A stretch of DNA of 52,818 bases, from contig JABDIY010000075.1 in assembly GCA_013003535.1 (NCBI GenBank), forward strand, positions 1-52,818, read 5' to 3'. Under the pieces are notes generated by a model. It made no database searches. It had not been told where the DNA came from and was given only the letters and a program-made list of their open reading frames with translations. The position numbers were made by a program, and so were the translations under genes. Source of the stretch: Acidimicrobiales bacterium. GTDB taxonomy: Bacteria; Actinomycetota; Acidimicrobiia; Acidimicrobiales; SZUA-35. Positions 33,014 through 41,736 of the stretch are shown in pieces; the first letter of the stretch is position 1; every line of letters starts with the position of its first letter.

Positions 33014-34132
33014 GTGAAACTCCACCAGATTTGGCTCACCGACTTTCGGTCCCACGCGGACCTGTCGCTCACATTCTCCGAAGGCCTTACTGCGGTCATC
33101 GGTCCCAACGGCTCGGGTAAGACCAACCTGTTGGAGGCCATCGGGGTCTTGTCACGCCTGCGTTCGTTCCGAGGAGTATCCAACGATCGGCTACTACGGC
33201 GAGAGCAGCCTCGAGCAATCGTCCGGGCGCAGGGGGAGCGGGACGGCCGAGACGTACTCATCGAACTGGAACTCAGCTCAGGTCGATCGACCGTTTTCGT
33301 GAACAAGCAACGGCTGCCGAGGAACCGGGATCTGTTGGGGGCGCTTCGGGTCACGGTGTTCGCCCCTGATGATCTTTCGCTCCTAAAGGATGGCCCGTCG
33401 GTGAGGCGGGAGTACCTCGATGACCTCCTCATCGCCTTGGACACGCGCAATGATGCGGTGATCGCGGACTACGCGCGAGTGGTCAAACAACGCAATACGT
33501 TATTGAAACAGGCCAAGGGCCGGTTGGACGACGCCGCCGAACTCACATTGGATGTGTACGACACCCAGTTGTCAGCCCTCGGGGAGCGGCTGACCTATCT
33601 CCGAGAACACGTTCTTAGCGCCCTCATGCCCCGAGTGGCCAACGCCTACACGATGCTGGCCGGTACCGAGTGTTCGGTGGTGGCGAGTTACCGTCGATCC
33701 TGGGAAGGGGACGGGATGCTGGAGGCGGTTCAGGAGGCTCGCGCCCAGGACCTGGCCCGTTCTACCACATCGATGGGACCACACCGCGATGAGGTTTCCT
33801 TGCGGATCGACGAGTTCGATTCCCGAACCGAAGCCAGCCAGGGGGAGCAGCGGACCCTGGCACTGGCCCTTCGGTTCGCCGGCCACGAGCTGGTCACCGA
33901 GCACGTGAAGGAACCGCCGCTGCTGTTGCTCGACGACGTCCTGTCCGAACTCGATGAGGCTCGGGCCACGGCGCTGCTCACCAATCTTCCCGTCGGACAG
34001 ACATTGATCACAAGTGCCACCGAGCTTCCTGCCTCCGTGCGCCCCGATGCCATCGTCCGTTTCCCGATCATCAATCTCACCACCCTCGATACCGAACCGG
34101 ACCAGGTCGTCGAGGTCCTCACCGATGGATGA
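33014..34132 (+). CDS. recF: DNA replication and repair protein RecF
   Basis: 372 aa SMC-like ATPase. Walker A GPNGSGKTNLLEAI at about 30-43, the ABC-like signature SQGEQRTLALALRFAG, and Walker B LLLLDDVLSELDEAR. It helps load RecA at gaps with RecO and RecR. GTG start 12 bp after dnaN; the stop overlaps dciA by 8 nt. Confidence 0.95.
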   Translation: MKLHQIWLTDFRSHADLSLTFSEGLTAVIGPNGSGKTNLLEAIGVLSRLRSFRGVSNDRLLRREQPRAIVRAQGERDGRDVLIELELSSGRSTVFVNKQRLPRNRDLLGALRVTVFAPDDLSLLKDGPSVRREYLDDLLIALDTRNDAVIADYARVVKQRNTLLKQAKGRLDDAAELTLDVYDTQLSALGERLTYLREHVLSALMPRVANAYTMLAGTECSVVASYRRSWEGDGMLEAVQEARAQDLARSTTSMGPHRDEVSLRIDEFDSRTEASQGEQRTLALALRFAGHELVTEHVKEPPLLLLDDVLSELDEARATALLTNLPVGQTLITSATELPASVRPDAIVRFPIINLTTLDTEPDQVVEVLTDG

Positions 34133-34430
34133 CCCCACGGTCGGCATCCCGCTGCGGCAGGCGATGGAACGATATATGCGGCACATGAAGTCTGCCCCCG
34201 TGGACACACTCACCGGTCTCCATCAACGGTGGAGCGAGATCGTGGGTCCGCAACTGGGCGATGTCTCGCGGCCTGTGTCACTGCTGGATGGAGTGCTTGC
34301 TATTAGCTGTGACGACCCCACGTGGGCGGCCCAGTTGAAGTGGATGGAGCAACCCATTCGAACCTCGGTTGAGGACCTATTTCCTGGGGTCACAGTGAAG
34401 CGAATTCAGGTACGCCAGCGGCACCAGTAG
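34125..34430 (+). CDS. dciA: DciA-like helicase loader/operator (DUF721)
   Basis: 101 aa. The DUF721 core, VDTLTGLHQRWSEIVGPQLGDVSRPVSLLDGVLAISCDDPTWAAQLKWM, is clear (KH-like fold; W-x-x-I-V-G and W-A-x-x-L). DciA is the ancestral DnaB helicase operator in bacteria lacking DnaC. Its place between recF and gyrB is the standard actinobacterial one (Rv0004). ATG 34125 overlaps recF; an earlier in-frame Met lies deep inside recF and is rejected. Confidence 0.88.
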   Translation: MDDPTVGIPLRQAMERYMRHMKSAPVDTLTGLHQRWSEIVGPQLGDVSRPVSLLDGVLAISCDDPTWAAQLKWMEQPIRTSVEDLFPGVTVKRIQVRQRHQ

Positions 34431-34445
34431 AGCCCTCCGAAATGG

Positions 34446-34451
34446 TAGAAT
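34446..34451 (+). promoter_or_regulatory. gyrB: candidate -10 hexamer for leaderless gyrB mRNA
   Basis: TAGAAT, then 7 nt, then the TTG start at 34459. It is the closest to the TATAAT consensus of the set. No Shine-Dalgarno. Confidence 0.5.
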
Positions 34452-34458
34452 ATCAGCC

Positions 34459-36468
34459 TTGACAAATTCAGATCTTGACGCGGAAATCAGCACACCTCCG
34501 GTAAGCCAATCCAATGGTTCAGGTTCAGGTATAGGAGCGGCTTCGGCTGACTACGGTGCCAAGGACATCCAGGTTCTCGAAGGACTCGAAGCGGTCCGGA
34601 AACGGCCCGGAATGTATATCGGGTCCACCGGTGCCACCGGGTTGCATCACCTGGTGTGGGAAGTGGTCGACAATGCCGTAGACGAAGCCATGGCGGGTTT
34701 CTGCAGTGTGATCGATGTGAAGTTGTTGGAGAGCGGCGGAGTTGAGGTGATCGATGATGGCCGGGGCATTCCCGTCGATGCCCATCCGAAGTACCCGGGT
34801 TTGTCCGCCGCGGAGGTTGTGCTTACGGTGCTCCACGCCGGTGGAAAGTTTGGTGGCGAGGGTTACAAAGTTTCTGGTGGCCTTCACGGTGTTGGTGTTT
34901 CGGTTGTCAACGCACTTTCTCAGCGCGTTGAAGTAGAAATAGATCGAAAAGGCACACGCCACTACATGTCATTTAAGGATGGTGGTTTGCCCGATGAACC
35001 ACTTCGTGTCTTGGGTGATTCTCCGGTGGGTGATGATGGAACACCTCGCACGGGCACGATTGTCCGGTTCTGGCCTGACCCTTCGATCTTCAAAGAAGGG
35101 ATCACCTTTGCCCGAAAAACGCTCCTCGACCGGTTCCAGACCATGGCATTTCTCAACGCCGGGCTGGAGTTTCGGGTAACCGACGAGCGCGATCCCAGTC
35201 TCGAGGTAGCCACGTTCCGCTATGACGGCGGTATCAAGGACTTCGTTCGCTATCTGAATTCCCACAAAGAGGCGCTGTACGAAGAAATCGGGTATTTCAA
35301 AGAAGAAGGCGACGCCGAGGAAGTAGAGATCGCCTTCTCATGGAATACCGGGTATCAGAGCGATGGCATTTTCAGTTTCGCCAACGGGATCTCAACCACC
35401 GAAGGCGGGATGCACGAAGAGGGGTTTCGATCCGCTCTAACCAGAACGATCAATGCATACGCACGCTCTCACAACCTCTTGAAAGAGAAGGACGAGAATC
35501 TCCAGGGTGAGGACATCCGGGAGGGCATGACGGCGATCATTTCCGTGCGGCTGGCAGAACCACAATTCGAGGGCCAGACAAAATCCAAACTCGGCAACGT
35601 CTCGGTCCGATCGCTCGTCACCAAGGCTACCAACGAGCGCCTGACCGAGTGGCTCGAGGAGAATCCTCGGGAAGCCAAGGCCACGCTGGCAAAGGCCATG
35701 ATGGCCCAGAAGGGCCGAATCGCGGCCATGAACGCCCGCCAAACGATTCGAAGGAAGTCCGCCCTCGACGGAGCCGGCCTGCCCGGAAAGCTCGCCGATT
35801 GTCAGAGCAAGGACCCCAGCGAGTCTGAACTGTTCATCGTGGAGGGCAATTCCGCAGGCGGAACCGCGATCAAGGCCCGGGATCCGCGAACCATGGCGAT
35901 CTTGCCGATTCGAGGGAAGATCCTCAACGTAGAGCGAGCGCAGCCGGCTCGTATGTTCAAGAACACCGAGGTGATCTCGCTGATCCAGGCGGTCGGGGCC
36001 GGACTCGGCGAAGAGTTCGAAATCGAAAAGGCCCGCTACCACAAGATCATTATTTTGGCCGACGCCGATGTGGATGGATCGCACATTCGCACCTTGTTGC
36101 TCACCTTCTTGTTCCGGCAGATGCGGCCCATGGTGGAGGCCGGCTACATCTATGTTGCGCAGCCGCCACTGTTCAGCACAGAAGTAGGAAAGTCGAAGAT
36201 CTACCTGAAGGACGAAAAGGCTCGCGACGACTACAAACTGGAACATCCCAAAGCGGAGTTTCAGCGCCTCAAGGGTCTTGGCGAAATGGACTTTGCCGAA
36301 CTCCGCGACACCACGATGGACGCGGCAAAGCGAACGTTGTTGCAGATCAACGTGGAAACCGCCGTCAAAGCCGACGAGGTCTTTGCCGTGTTGATGGGCG
36401 AAGACGTGGAGAGCCGCAAGAAGTTCATCCAGAACAACGCCGACGACGTCCGTTTCCTCGATATTTAG
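34459..36468 (+). CDS. gyrB: DNA gyrase subunit B
   Basis: 669 aa. GHKL ATPase domain: LEAVRKRPGMYIGSTG, EVVDNAVDEAMAG, VIDDGRGIPVD, HAGGKFGGEGYKVSGGLHGVG. Transducer domain, then TOPRIM with EGNSAGG, and DADVDGSHIRTLLLTF for metal binding; QTKSKLGN and QRLKGLGEMDFAEL are typical. The start is TTG, as no ATG or GTG lies before conserved sequence, and it fits the 7-nt spacing from TAGAAT. Followed after 16 bp by gyrA. Confidence 0.96.
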   Translation: MTNSDLDAEISTPPVSQSNGSGSGIGAASADYGAKDIQVLEGLEAVRKRPGMYIGSTGATGLHHLVWEVVDNAVDEAMAGFCSVIDVKLLESGGVEVIDDGRGIPVDAHPKYPGLSAAEVVLTVLHAGGKFGGEGYKVSGGLHGVGVSVVNALSQRVEVEIDRKGTRHYMSFKDGGLPDEPLRVLGDSPVGDDGTPRTGTIVRFWPDPSIFKEGITFARKTLLDRFQTMAFLNAGLEFRVTDERDPSLEVATFRYDGGIKDFVRYLNSHKEALYEEIGYFKEEGDAEEVEIAFSWNTGYQSDGIFSFANGISTTEGGMHEEGFRSALTRTINAYARSHNLLKEKDENLQGEDIREGMTAIISVRLAEPQFEGQTKSKLGNVSVRSLVTKATNERLTEWLEENPREAKATLAKAMMAQKGRIAAMNARQTIRRKSALDGAGLPGKLADCQSKDPSESELFIVEGNSAGGTAIKARDPRTMAILPIRGKILNVERAQPARMFKNTEVISLIQAVGAGLGEEFEIEKARYHKIIILADADVDGSHIRTLLLTFLFRQMRPMVEAGYIYVAQPPLFSTEVGKSKIYLKDEKARDDYKLEHPKAEFQRLKGLGEMDFAELRDTTMDAAKRTLLQINVETAVKADEVFAVLMGEDVESRKKFIQNNADDVRFLDI

Positions 36469-36484
36469 CCGGAGCGATTCGAAA

Positions 36485-39088
36485 ATGACCGACCTTCCCC
36501 CCAACGATCCGCCCGTCGACCAGGACTTCGGCGAGCTACCCCCGGGTATCGAGCCCATCGAGATCCAAGATGAGATGGAGGCCTCGTTTCTCGAGTACGC
36601 CATGTCCGTCATCGTGGCTCGAGCATTGCCCGATGCTCGCGACGGACTCAAACCGGTGCATCGCCGCATTCTTTGGGCCATGTTCGACGGCGGCCACACC
36701 CCAGCACGGAGTCACGTGAAGTGCGCCACGGTAGTGGGATCGGTGATCGGCAATTATCACCCCCATGGCGACTCGGCGATCTATGAGGCAATGGTTCGAA
36801 TGGGGCAGGACTTTTCGCTGCGGCATACGTTGGTTGACCCCCACGGAAACTTCGGTTCGCCCGAGTTCCCGCCGGCCGCATACCGCTACACCGAATGCCG
36901 ACTCACGAAGCTGGCGATGCAGATGGTGGCAGGCATCGAAGAAGACACCGTCGATCTGGTGGACAACTTCGACGGCAAGAAGGACGAACCGATCGTGCTT
37001 CCGTCACGATTCCCCAACCTGCTGGTGAACGGCAGTCAGGGAATCGCAGTCGGCATGGCTACCAACATCCCCCCACACAACCTCGGCGAAACCATCGATG
37101 CCACGATCCATCTGATCGACAATCCCGATGCCACTCCGGTTGACCTCCACCAGTTCATTCTTGGCCCCGATTTCCCAACCGGTGCGCTGATCCTGGGACG
37201 CTCGGGTATCTACGACGCCTATACCACGGGCAAGGGAAGCGTCAAGATGCGCGCAGTTACCGAGGTCGTCGAAGCAAAGAGCGGTCCGGATCAGATCGTG
37301 GTCACCGAGATTCCGTATCAGACTTCGGTGGAGCAAATCGCCCGCAAGGCTGCCGAGATCGTGGAACGGGGAGATCTCGACGGAATCCGCGAGATCCGCA
37401 ACGAATCCTCAGGAGAGGTCACTCGGCTCGTGTTCGATCTCAAACGCGACGCCACCGCCAGTGTAGTTCTGAACAACCTCTTCAAGTTCACGCCGATGCA
37501 GAGCACGTTCTCGGCCAATATGGTGGCCCTGGTAGACGGTGTGCCCCGCACGCTGAATCTTCGGGAGCTGCTGGTGGCCTACGTAGACCATCAGCGCGAG
37601 GTCATCACTCGCCGCACGCAATTCCGCCTCGACAAGAAGAAGCATCGTTCACATGTTCTCGAAGGCCTCATCCGGGCCCGCGACGTGTTGGACGAGATCA
37701 TCGCCCTCATTCGTGCCTCAGATGATCGGCCAGACGCCCGCGCCGGGCTCGAAGCCGAACCGTTCTCGTTCAGTCCTATCCAGGCCGACGCCATTCTCGA
37801 TATGCAGCTGGGACGGCTCACTCGGCTTGCCCGAATCAACCTCGAAGAGGAACTTGCAGCATTGGCTGCCGAGATCGTGGAACTGGAAGCCATTCTGGCT
37901 GACCCGGTTCGTCGAGATTCAGTGATCAAGGAAGAGCTGCAAGAGATCAAAGAAGAGTTCGCCACGCCCCGGATCAGCGTTCTTCAAGATGACCCCGGCG
38001 AGATGGCGATCGAGGACCTGATCGACGACGAGGAAGTCATCATCTCCTTGACGGCATCGGGTTACGTAAAAGCGGTATCGGTTGACGAATTCCGAGCCCA
38101 GGCCCGGGGTGGTCGCGGGGTAACCGGTGCCAAACTCAAAGACGACGACGAGGACCTGATCACGCATCTGCTGCAGACCTCGGCCTATGCCTACCTGCTG
38201 TTCTTCTCCAATCTCGGCAAGGTGTATCGGATCAAGGCCTACCAGATACCACCGAGCAGCCGGACCTCGCGGGGAATGGCGTTGGTCAACCTCCTCCAGC
38301 TGGAGAAGGATGAGAAGATCCAGGCGATCATCGACACCCGGGACTACGAGACCAGCAAATACCTCTTCTTCGCTACTCGAATGGGTCGGGTGAAGAAGAC
38401 GGTCTTCAACGCCTACGATTCCAATCTGAAGGCCGGGCTCCGGGCGATCAAACTCAATGATGGCGACGAGCTCGTGGATGTTGTGGCGACCAATGGTGTT
38501 CACGACATCTTCATGGTCTCGGAGAAGGGTCAAGCGCTTCGCTTCAAGGAGGACCAGGTGCGAGCGATGGGCCGCACGGCGGCCGGCGTCCTGGGTATGA
38601 AGTTCCGTCCCGGTGACCGCCTGGTTTCCATGGACGTGTATCGACCCGAGGCCAAACTGTTGGTCATCACCAACGAAGGCTTCGGCAAGCGAGTGGATCC
38701 CGACCTCTTCACGCCCAAGAACCGCGCTGGTTTGGGCGTTCGGGCGGTCAAAGTGAATGACAAGAAGGGTCTTGTGGTCGGCGCAATGTTCGTGACCGAG
38801 ACCGATCAGGTCATGTTGATCTCCACCGGCGGCGTTGTAATTCGACTTCGCGTAGGTGGCGTCTCGGAGCAGGGGCGCGACGCCACGGGGGTCACCGTCA
38901 TGAGCCTAAGCTCGTCCGATCAGGTCTCGGCCGTGGCGAGGATTCTGGAGTCACCAGTAGACGAGGACAATGGTGAGAACGATGGCGTCAACCCCTCGGT
39001 CATAGACACCAGCGAAGTGGTCAGCGACCCCGAGGACCCGTCCGACGACGATCTCGACGACGAAGACGTTGACGACAATTTAGTGTAA
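36485..39088 (+). CDS. gyrA: DNA gyrase subunit A
   Basis: 867 aa. Breakage-reunion domain with catalytic Tyr in PAAYRYTECRLTKLA and the quinolone-determining loop HPHGDSAIYEAMVRM (Ser and Glu at the E. coli 83 and 87 positions, so no obvious resistance change). The C-terminal beta-pinwheel contains a GyrA-box-like ARGGRGVTGAKL (QRGGKG in E. coli). A strongly acidic tail (EVVSDPEDPSDDDLDDEDVDDNLV) ends the protein. Introduces negative supercoils with GyrB. Confidence 0.96.
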   Translation: MTDLPPNDPPVDQDFGELPPGIEPIEIQDEMEASFLEYAMSVIVARALPDARDGLKPVHRRILWAMFDGGHTPARSHVKCATVVGSVIGNYHPHGDSAIYEAMVRMGQDFSLRHTLVDPHGNFGSPEFPPAAYRYTECRLTKLAMQMVAGIEEDTVDLVDNFDGKKDEPIVLPSRFPNLLVNGSQGIAVGMATNIPPHNLGETIDATIHLIDNPDATPVDLHQFILGPDFPTGALILGRSGIYDAYTTGKGSVKMRAVTEVVEAKSGPDQIVVTEIPYQTSVEQIARKAAEIVERGDLDGIREIRNESSGEVTRLVFDLKRDATASVVLNNLFKFTPMQSTFSANMVALVDGVPRTLNLRELLVAYVDHQREVITRRTQFRLDKKKHRSHVLEGLIRARDVLDEIIALIRASDDRPDARAGLEAEPFSFSPIQADAILDMQLGRLTRLARINLEEELAALAAEIVELEAILADPVRRDSVIKEELQEIKEEFATPRISVLQDDPGEMAIEDLIDDEEVIISLTASGYVKAVSVDEFRAQARGGRGVTGAKLKDDDEDLITHLLQTSAYAYLLFFSNLGKVYRIKAYQIPPSSRTSRGMALVNLLQLEKDEKIQAIIDTRDYETSKYLFFATRMGRVKKTVFNAYDSNLKAGLRAIKLNDGDELVDVVATNGVHDIFMVSEKGQALRFKEDQVRAMGRTAAGVLGMKFRPGDRLVSMDVYRPEAKLLVITNEGFGKRVDPDLFTPKNRAGLGVRAVKVNDKKGLVVGAMFVTETDQVMLISTGGVVIRLRVGGVSEQGRDATGVTVMSLSSSDQVSAVARILESPVDEDNGENDGVNPSVIDTSEVVSDPEDPSDDDLDDEDVDDNLV

Positions 39089-39105
39089 ACAACCAAGTTT
39101 TACAG

Positions 39106-39111
39106 TAGCTT
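39106..39111 (+). promoter_or_regulatory. candidate -10 hexamer for leaderless TadE/G-like mRNA
   Basis: TAGCTT, 6 nt, GTG at 39118; located 18 bp after the gyrA stop. Confidence 0.4.
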
Positions 39112-39117
39112 GAGTTC

Positions 39118-39567
39118 GTGCGTGCGCTACGTAGTCCCGTGCCCAGCAAGGGGAGATCTGTTGCCGGTGCCGGAGGCGAGGCCTCCGTGGCCGGTGGAAC
39201 GGCCCCCGGAGGGACAGCAATCATGCTCCCAGCTCACATGGCGCCGCAGGCTCCCTCCCGCCGTCGGGAGCGCGGCGTGTTCTTGCCCGCATTCGCCCTG
39301 TGGATGGCGGTGGCAGTGCTGTGTGCGGTGCTTGTGGTCGGTGTGGCGGGTCGCGCCAGCGAGCGGGCCCAAGTGCAGTCATTTGCCGATGCGGTCGCTT
39401 TGGCGGGCGCAGCCGAGGGTGAGGCAGCGGCGTCGAGAATTGCCGACGCCAACGGTGCGGAGTTGGTGAGTTACCGCCAGAACGGGAATGCGGTGGAGGT
39501 CACGGTGGCGGCCTTCGGAGTGCGCGCCATGGCGGTGGCGGAGAGGCAGATTCGCCCAGCTGCGTAG
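39118..39567 (+). CDS. TadE/TadG-like single-pass membrane protein (Flp pilus/secretion type)
   Basis: 149 aa. A basic N-terminal part is followed by a transmembrane helix (FLPAFALWMAVAVLCAVLVVGVAG) and then RAQVQSFADAVALAGAAEGEAAA, the pattern of TadE/G-like pseudopilin-associated proteins (compare Rv3654c). Actinobacteria keep such genes in tad-like clusters; here it stands alone after gyrA, so its partners must lie elsewhere. The first 45 residues are Gly/Ala/Pro rich; the start may instead be ATG 39238 but 39118 fits a leaderless promoter. Confidence 0.65.
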   Translation: MRALRSPVPSKGRSVAGAGGEASVAGGTAPGGTAIMLPAHMAPQAPSRRRERGVFLPAFALWMAVAVLCAVLVVGVAGRASERAQVQSFADAVALAGAAEGEAAASRIADANGAELVSYRQNGNAVEVTVAAFGVRAMAVAERQIRPAA

Positions 39568-39612
39568 GGGTGCCGACCATTCGCCGCCGAAGCAACTATC
39601 GTATGGCGCTGT

Positions 39613-40377
39613 ATGGTCCCGCCGAACTCTGCTGCCGATGAGATGATTATCGACGACGATCTCGTTCAGGCGTTGGGTTTTGAACCCGCTACCGACGACT
39701 TCTTCACCGCCGATCTCGGGAGCTTGGGACCGGACACCGAACTCGAAACGGTGATCGATCTAGATTCTGGTCGTGGGGCATCCACTCCCGTCAAGGTGAC
39801 CGCCGAGGCCGCTCCGTCCACGCTTGCACCGGTGGTCACTACCGGTATACCCACCGCACCGCCCATCATCCAGGTGACTGGGGATCAGGTGGTGGTGCCT
39901 CGCCGTCTGGCACCCGACGACGCCGCCCTCATCGACTTTCGTATCGAGTCGACTTCGGGTCGCCCCAAGCTCAAGGCCCGCAAGGTTCGGCGGGTCGTCC
40001 GCCATATCGATCCGTGGTCGGTGCTGCGTTTCTCTGTCATCTTTCACATGGTCCTCTTCGGCGCTCTGCTCATCGCCAGCGTGTTGGTGTGGAATGCCGC
40101 TGAACTCGCCGGCGTGGTTGAAAATATCGAGAGTCTCATCGCCGAACTTGCTTCGTTGGAAGAGTTCACGATCGACCAGTCCGCTCTTTTCCGGGTGGCG
40201 TTGGTGAGTGCCGCAACCCTCACGCTGGCGTCGTCCGTTCTCGTTGTTCTCATAAGTGTGATTTTCAATCTGATCTCCGATCTCACCGGCGGCATTCGTT
40301 TCACCGTGATCGAAGAAGAGCGAGTTCGGACCGTTCGACGAGCCCAGGCCAAGGCCGAACGAACGCCAACTCAGTAG
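39613..40377 (+). CDS. DUF3566 membrane protein
   Basis: 254 aa. The N-terminal 125 residues are acidic and low-complexity; then the DUF3566 domain: KVRRVVRHIDPWSVLRFSVIFH, a first helix (MVLFGALLIASVLVWNAAEL), an extracytoplasmic loop with DIxSL-like spacing, a second helix (VALVSAATLTLASSVLVVLISVIFNLISDL) and GGIRFTVIEEE. The gyrA / DUF3566 / tRNA-Ile order is that of Rv0007 in mycobacteria. Function unknown, possibly linked to division-site proteins. A weak TATCGT lies 10 nt before the ATG. Confidence 0.85.
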   Translation: MVPPNSAADEMIIDDDLVQALGFEPATDDFFTADLGSLGPDTELETVIDLDSGRGASTPVKVTAEAAPSTLAPVVTTGIPTAPPIIQVTGDQVVVPRRLAPDDAALIDFRIESTSGRPKLKARKVRRVVRHIDPWSVLRFSVIFHMVLFGALLIASVLVWNAAELAGVVENIESLIAELASLEEFTIDQSALFRVALVSAATLTLASSVLVVLISVIFNLISDLTGGIRFTVIEEERVRTVRRAQAKAERTPTQ

Positions 40378-40421
40378 CGCAACTCGCAGAGGTCCCGCTA
40401 CGATTGCTGGACCGCAAGAGC

Positions 40422-40495
<74 letters not shown>

Positions 40496-40612
40496 CGTCT
40501 GCGATTGCGGTGGCGGCTTTGCGGTTTTTGTTCACGCGTTGGACGGGGGTTCGCCGCCGCAGGTCGCCGCGTCATCGGCTTCGCCGAGCCAGGAGCACGG
40601 GAGCGGACGCGG

Positions 40613-40642
40613 AACGTCCCCGGCCAAATGACCGGGGACGTT
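40613..40642. terminator. bidirectional hairpin terminator
   Basis: AACGTCCCCGG (40613-40623) and CCGGGGACGTT (40632-40642) form a perfect 11-bp stem with an 8-nt loop. It separates tRNA-Ile from the convergent sigma-factor gene and could serve both directions. Confidence 0.75.
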
Positions 40643-40658
40643 CGTCAGGGGGGATCGG

Positions 40659-41561
40659 TTATCGAAGGCTTCCGGCGCTCGTCATGAGTGCGTCTTCGGG
40701 AACGTCATAGCCAGCGTCCCAGCGGCCTAGGCGGTCTTTCCATTCACTCTGCTCACTGAGGGCATCGGCGTACGCCGCCTGACGTTTGGCGATGCGGCCG
40801 GACGGCAGCTCATCTTCGCTCTCTTCAAACTGCGCTTCGATGCCCAACTTGAGATTGCGGAGCGCTTCGCTGCGAAGTTGTGAGATTCTCGATTCGGTAA
40901 CTCCGAGGAAGCGGGCAAGATCTTGCGAGGTCTTTCCCTCGAGGAAGTAGCCGACGATCACGAACTGCTGACGGTCGGGCAGGAGCTGAACGGCGTCCCG
41001 GAGGTAGCTATGAAGCTCGCGGGTTTCCAGCTCGGCGCTGGGTTCGATGGAGGTGGTGTCTTCCAGAACGTCTACGAGGGTGAGGTCCTCGTCGGTGTCG
41101 CTGCTGGTCTCGTGGTCCAGTGCCAGCACAACGCTGCGGAAGAGGCGGTCACGAAGTTTGGCCAATTCATCCAGCCCGACGCCCAACTCCGTTGCCATCT
41201 CTTCGGTGGTGGGAACTCGGCCGAGTTCGGAGGCGAGATACTGTTCGGTGCTTTCCAGCCGGCGGGCGAGAAGGCGAACCGATCGAGGCGCCCAGTCTGC
41301 GGCTCGCACGGAATCCAAGATGGCACCCCGGATGCGCTGAGCGGCGAATCGCTCGAAGGGCACCCCCCGGCTTTCGTCGTAGCGGCGTGATGCCTCTACC
41401 AGTCCGAGTGCTCCGGCTCGGGCCAGTTCCTCGCGATCGACGTGGCGGGGAAAATGCACCGCAACTTGAAACACTACGTGCTTGACGAGCGGGAGATGCT
41501 GCTCGATTCGCTCGTTGATTTCCGTCAAATCCAATTCGCCCATATTGATGGTCCTTTGCAT
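40659..41561 (-). CDS. FliA/WhiG-family RNA polymerase sigma factor
   Basis: 300 aa. Regions 2 (HLPLVKHVVFQVAVHFPRHVDREELARAGALGLVEASRRYDESRGVPFERFAAQRIRGAILDSVRAADW), 3 (SVRLLARRLE... GRVPTTEEMATELGV) and 4 (LPDRQQFVIVGYFLEGKTSQDLARFLGVTESRISQLRSEAL) are all present. WhiG controls sporulation in Streptomyces, FliA flagella elsewhere; neither set of targets is visible here. A C-terminal extension of about 60 residues is unusual. ATG 41561 has GGAGG 5 nt upstream and is preferred to an earlier in-frame Met at 41606. Confidence 0.9.
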   Translation of the reverse strand: MQRTINMGELDLTEINERIEQHLPLVKHVVFQVAVHFPRHVDREELARAGALGLVEASRRYDESRGVPFERFAAQRIRGAILDSVRAADWAPRSVRLLARRLESTEQYLASELGRVPTTEEMATELGVGLDELAKLRDRLFRSVVLALDHETSSDTDEDLTLVDVLEDTTSIEPSAELETRELHSYLRDAVQLLPDRQQFVIVGYFLEGKTSQDLARFLGVTESRISQLRSEALRNLKLGIEAQFEESEDELPSGRIAKRQAAYADALSEQSEWKDRLGRWDAGYDVPEDALMTSAGSLR

Positions 41562-41701
41562 GTTGTCCTCCATAGCCGGATGAGTTATCGGCACGTTGAG
41601 GAACAAACCTTGAGCAAAAGTTTGAGATATTCCCGCTTTCGTTACTGTCGACCGCTGACGGTGACAACTTGAGCGGTTTCCATCTCTCCGAGCGGTTTTC
41701 T

Positions 41702-41731
41702 TGGGGATAAGTTGGGGGAGATTGGGGAAAA
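41702..41731 (-). repeat. three phased TGGGG elements including TTATCCCCA
   Basis: Plus-strand TGGGGATAA (41702), TGGGGGAG (41713) and TGGGGAAAA (41723) are 10-11 bp apart, about one helical turn. On the minus strand the first reads TTATCCCCA, one change from a DnaA box. The outer two are 21 bp apart, the same spacing as TGGGGAAA at 31664 and 31685 in oriC. They lie immediately after the dehydrogenase stop and upstream of the sigma gene. Confidence 0.5.
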
Positions 41732-41736
41732 CCTGT

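Noticed and set aside
33012-33027. GTGAAAC near the recF start as a parS site
   Set aside because: Only the right half core matches; the left half has almost no agreement with TGTTTCACG.
35437-36699. 420-codon open frame antisense to gyrB
   Set aside because: It mirrors gyrB codon bias in a high-GC genome, has no recognisable domain and would overlap an essential gene completely.
36740-36800. Quinolone-resistance mutation in gyrA
   Set aside because: The loop reads GDSAIYE, with Ser and an acidic residue at the key positions, which is the sensitive-type pattern.
39171-39187. CGGAGGC/GCCTCCG hairpin as a gyrA terminator
   Set aside because: Only 7 bp, no T-run, and inside the TadE/G-like coding frame.
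40496-40612. Possible tRNA-Ala after tRNA-Ile
   Set aside because: No acceptor stem, anticodon arm or GGTTCGA-type T-arm could be found in this stretch.
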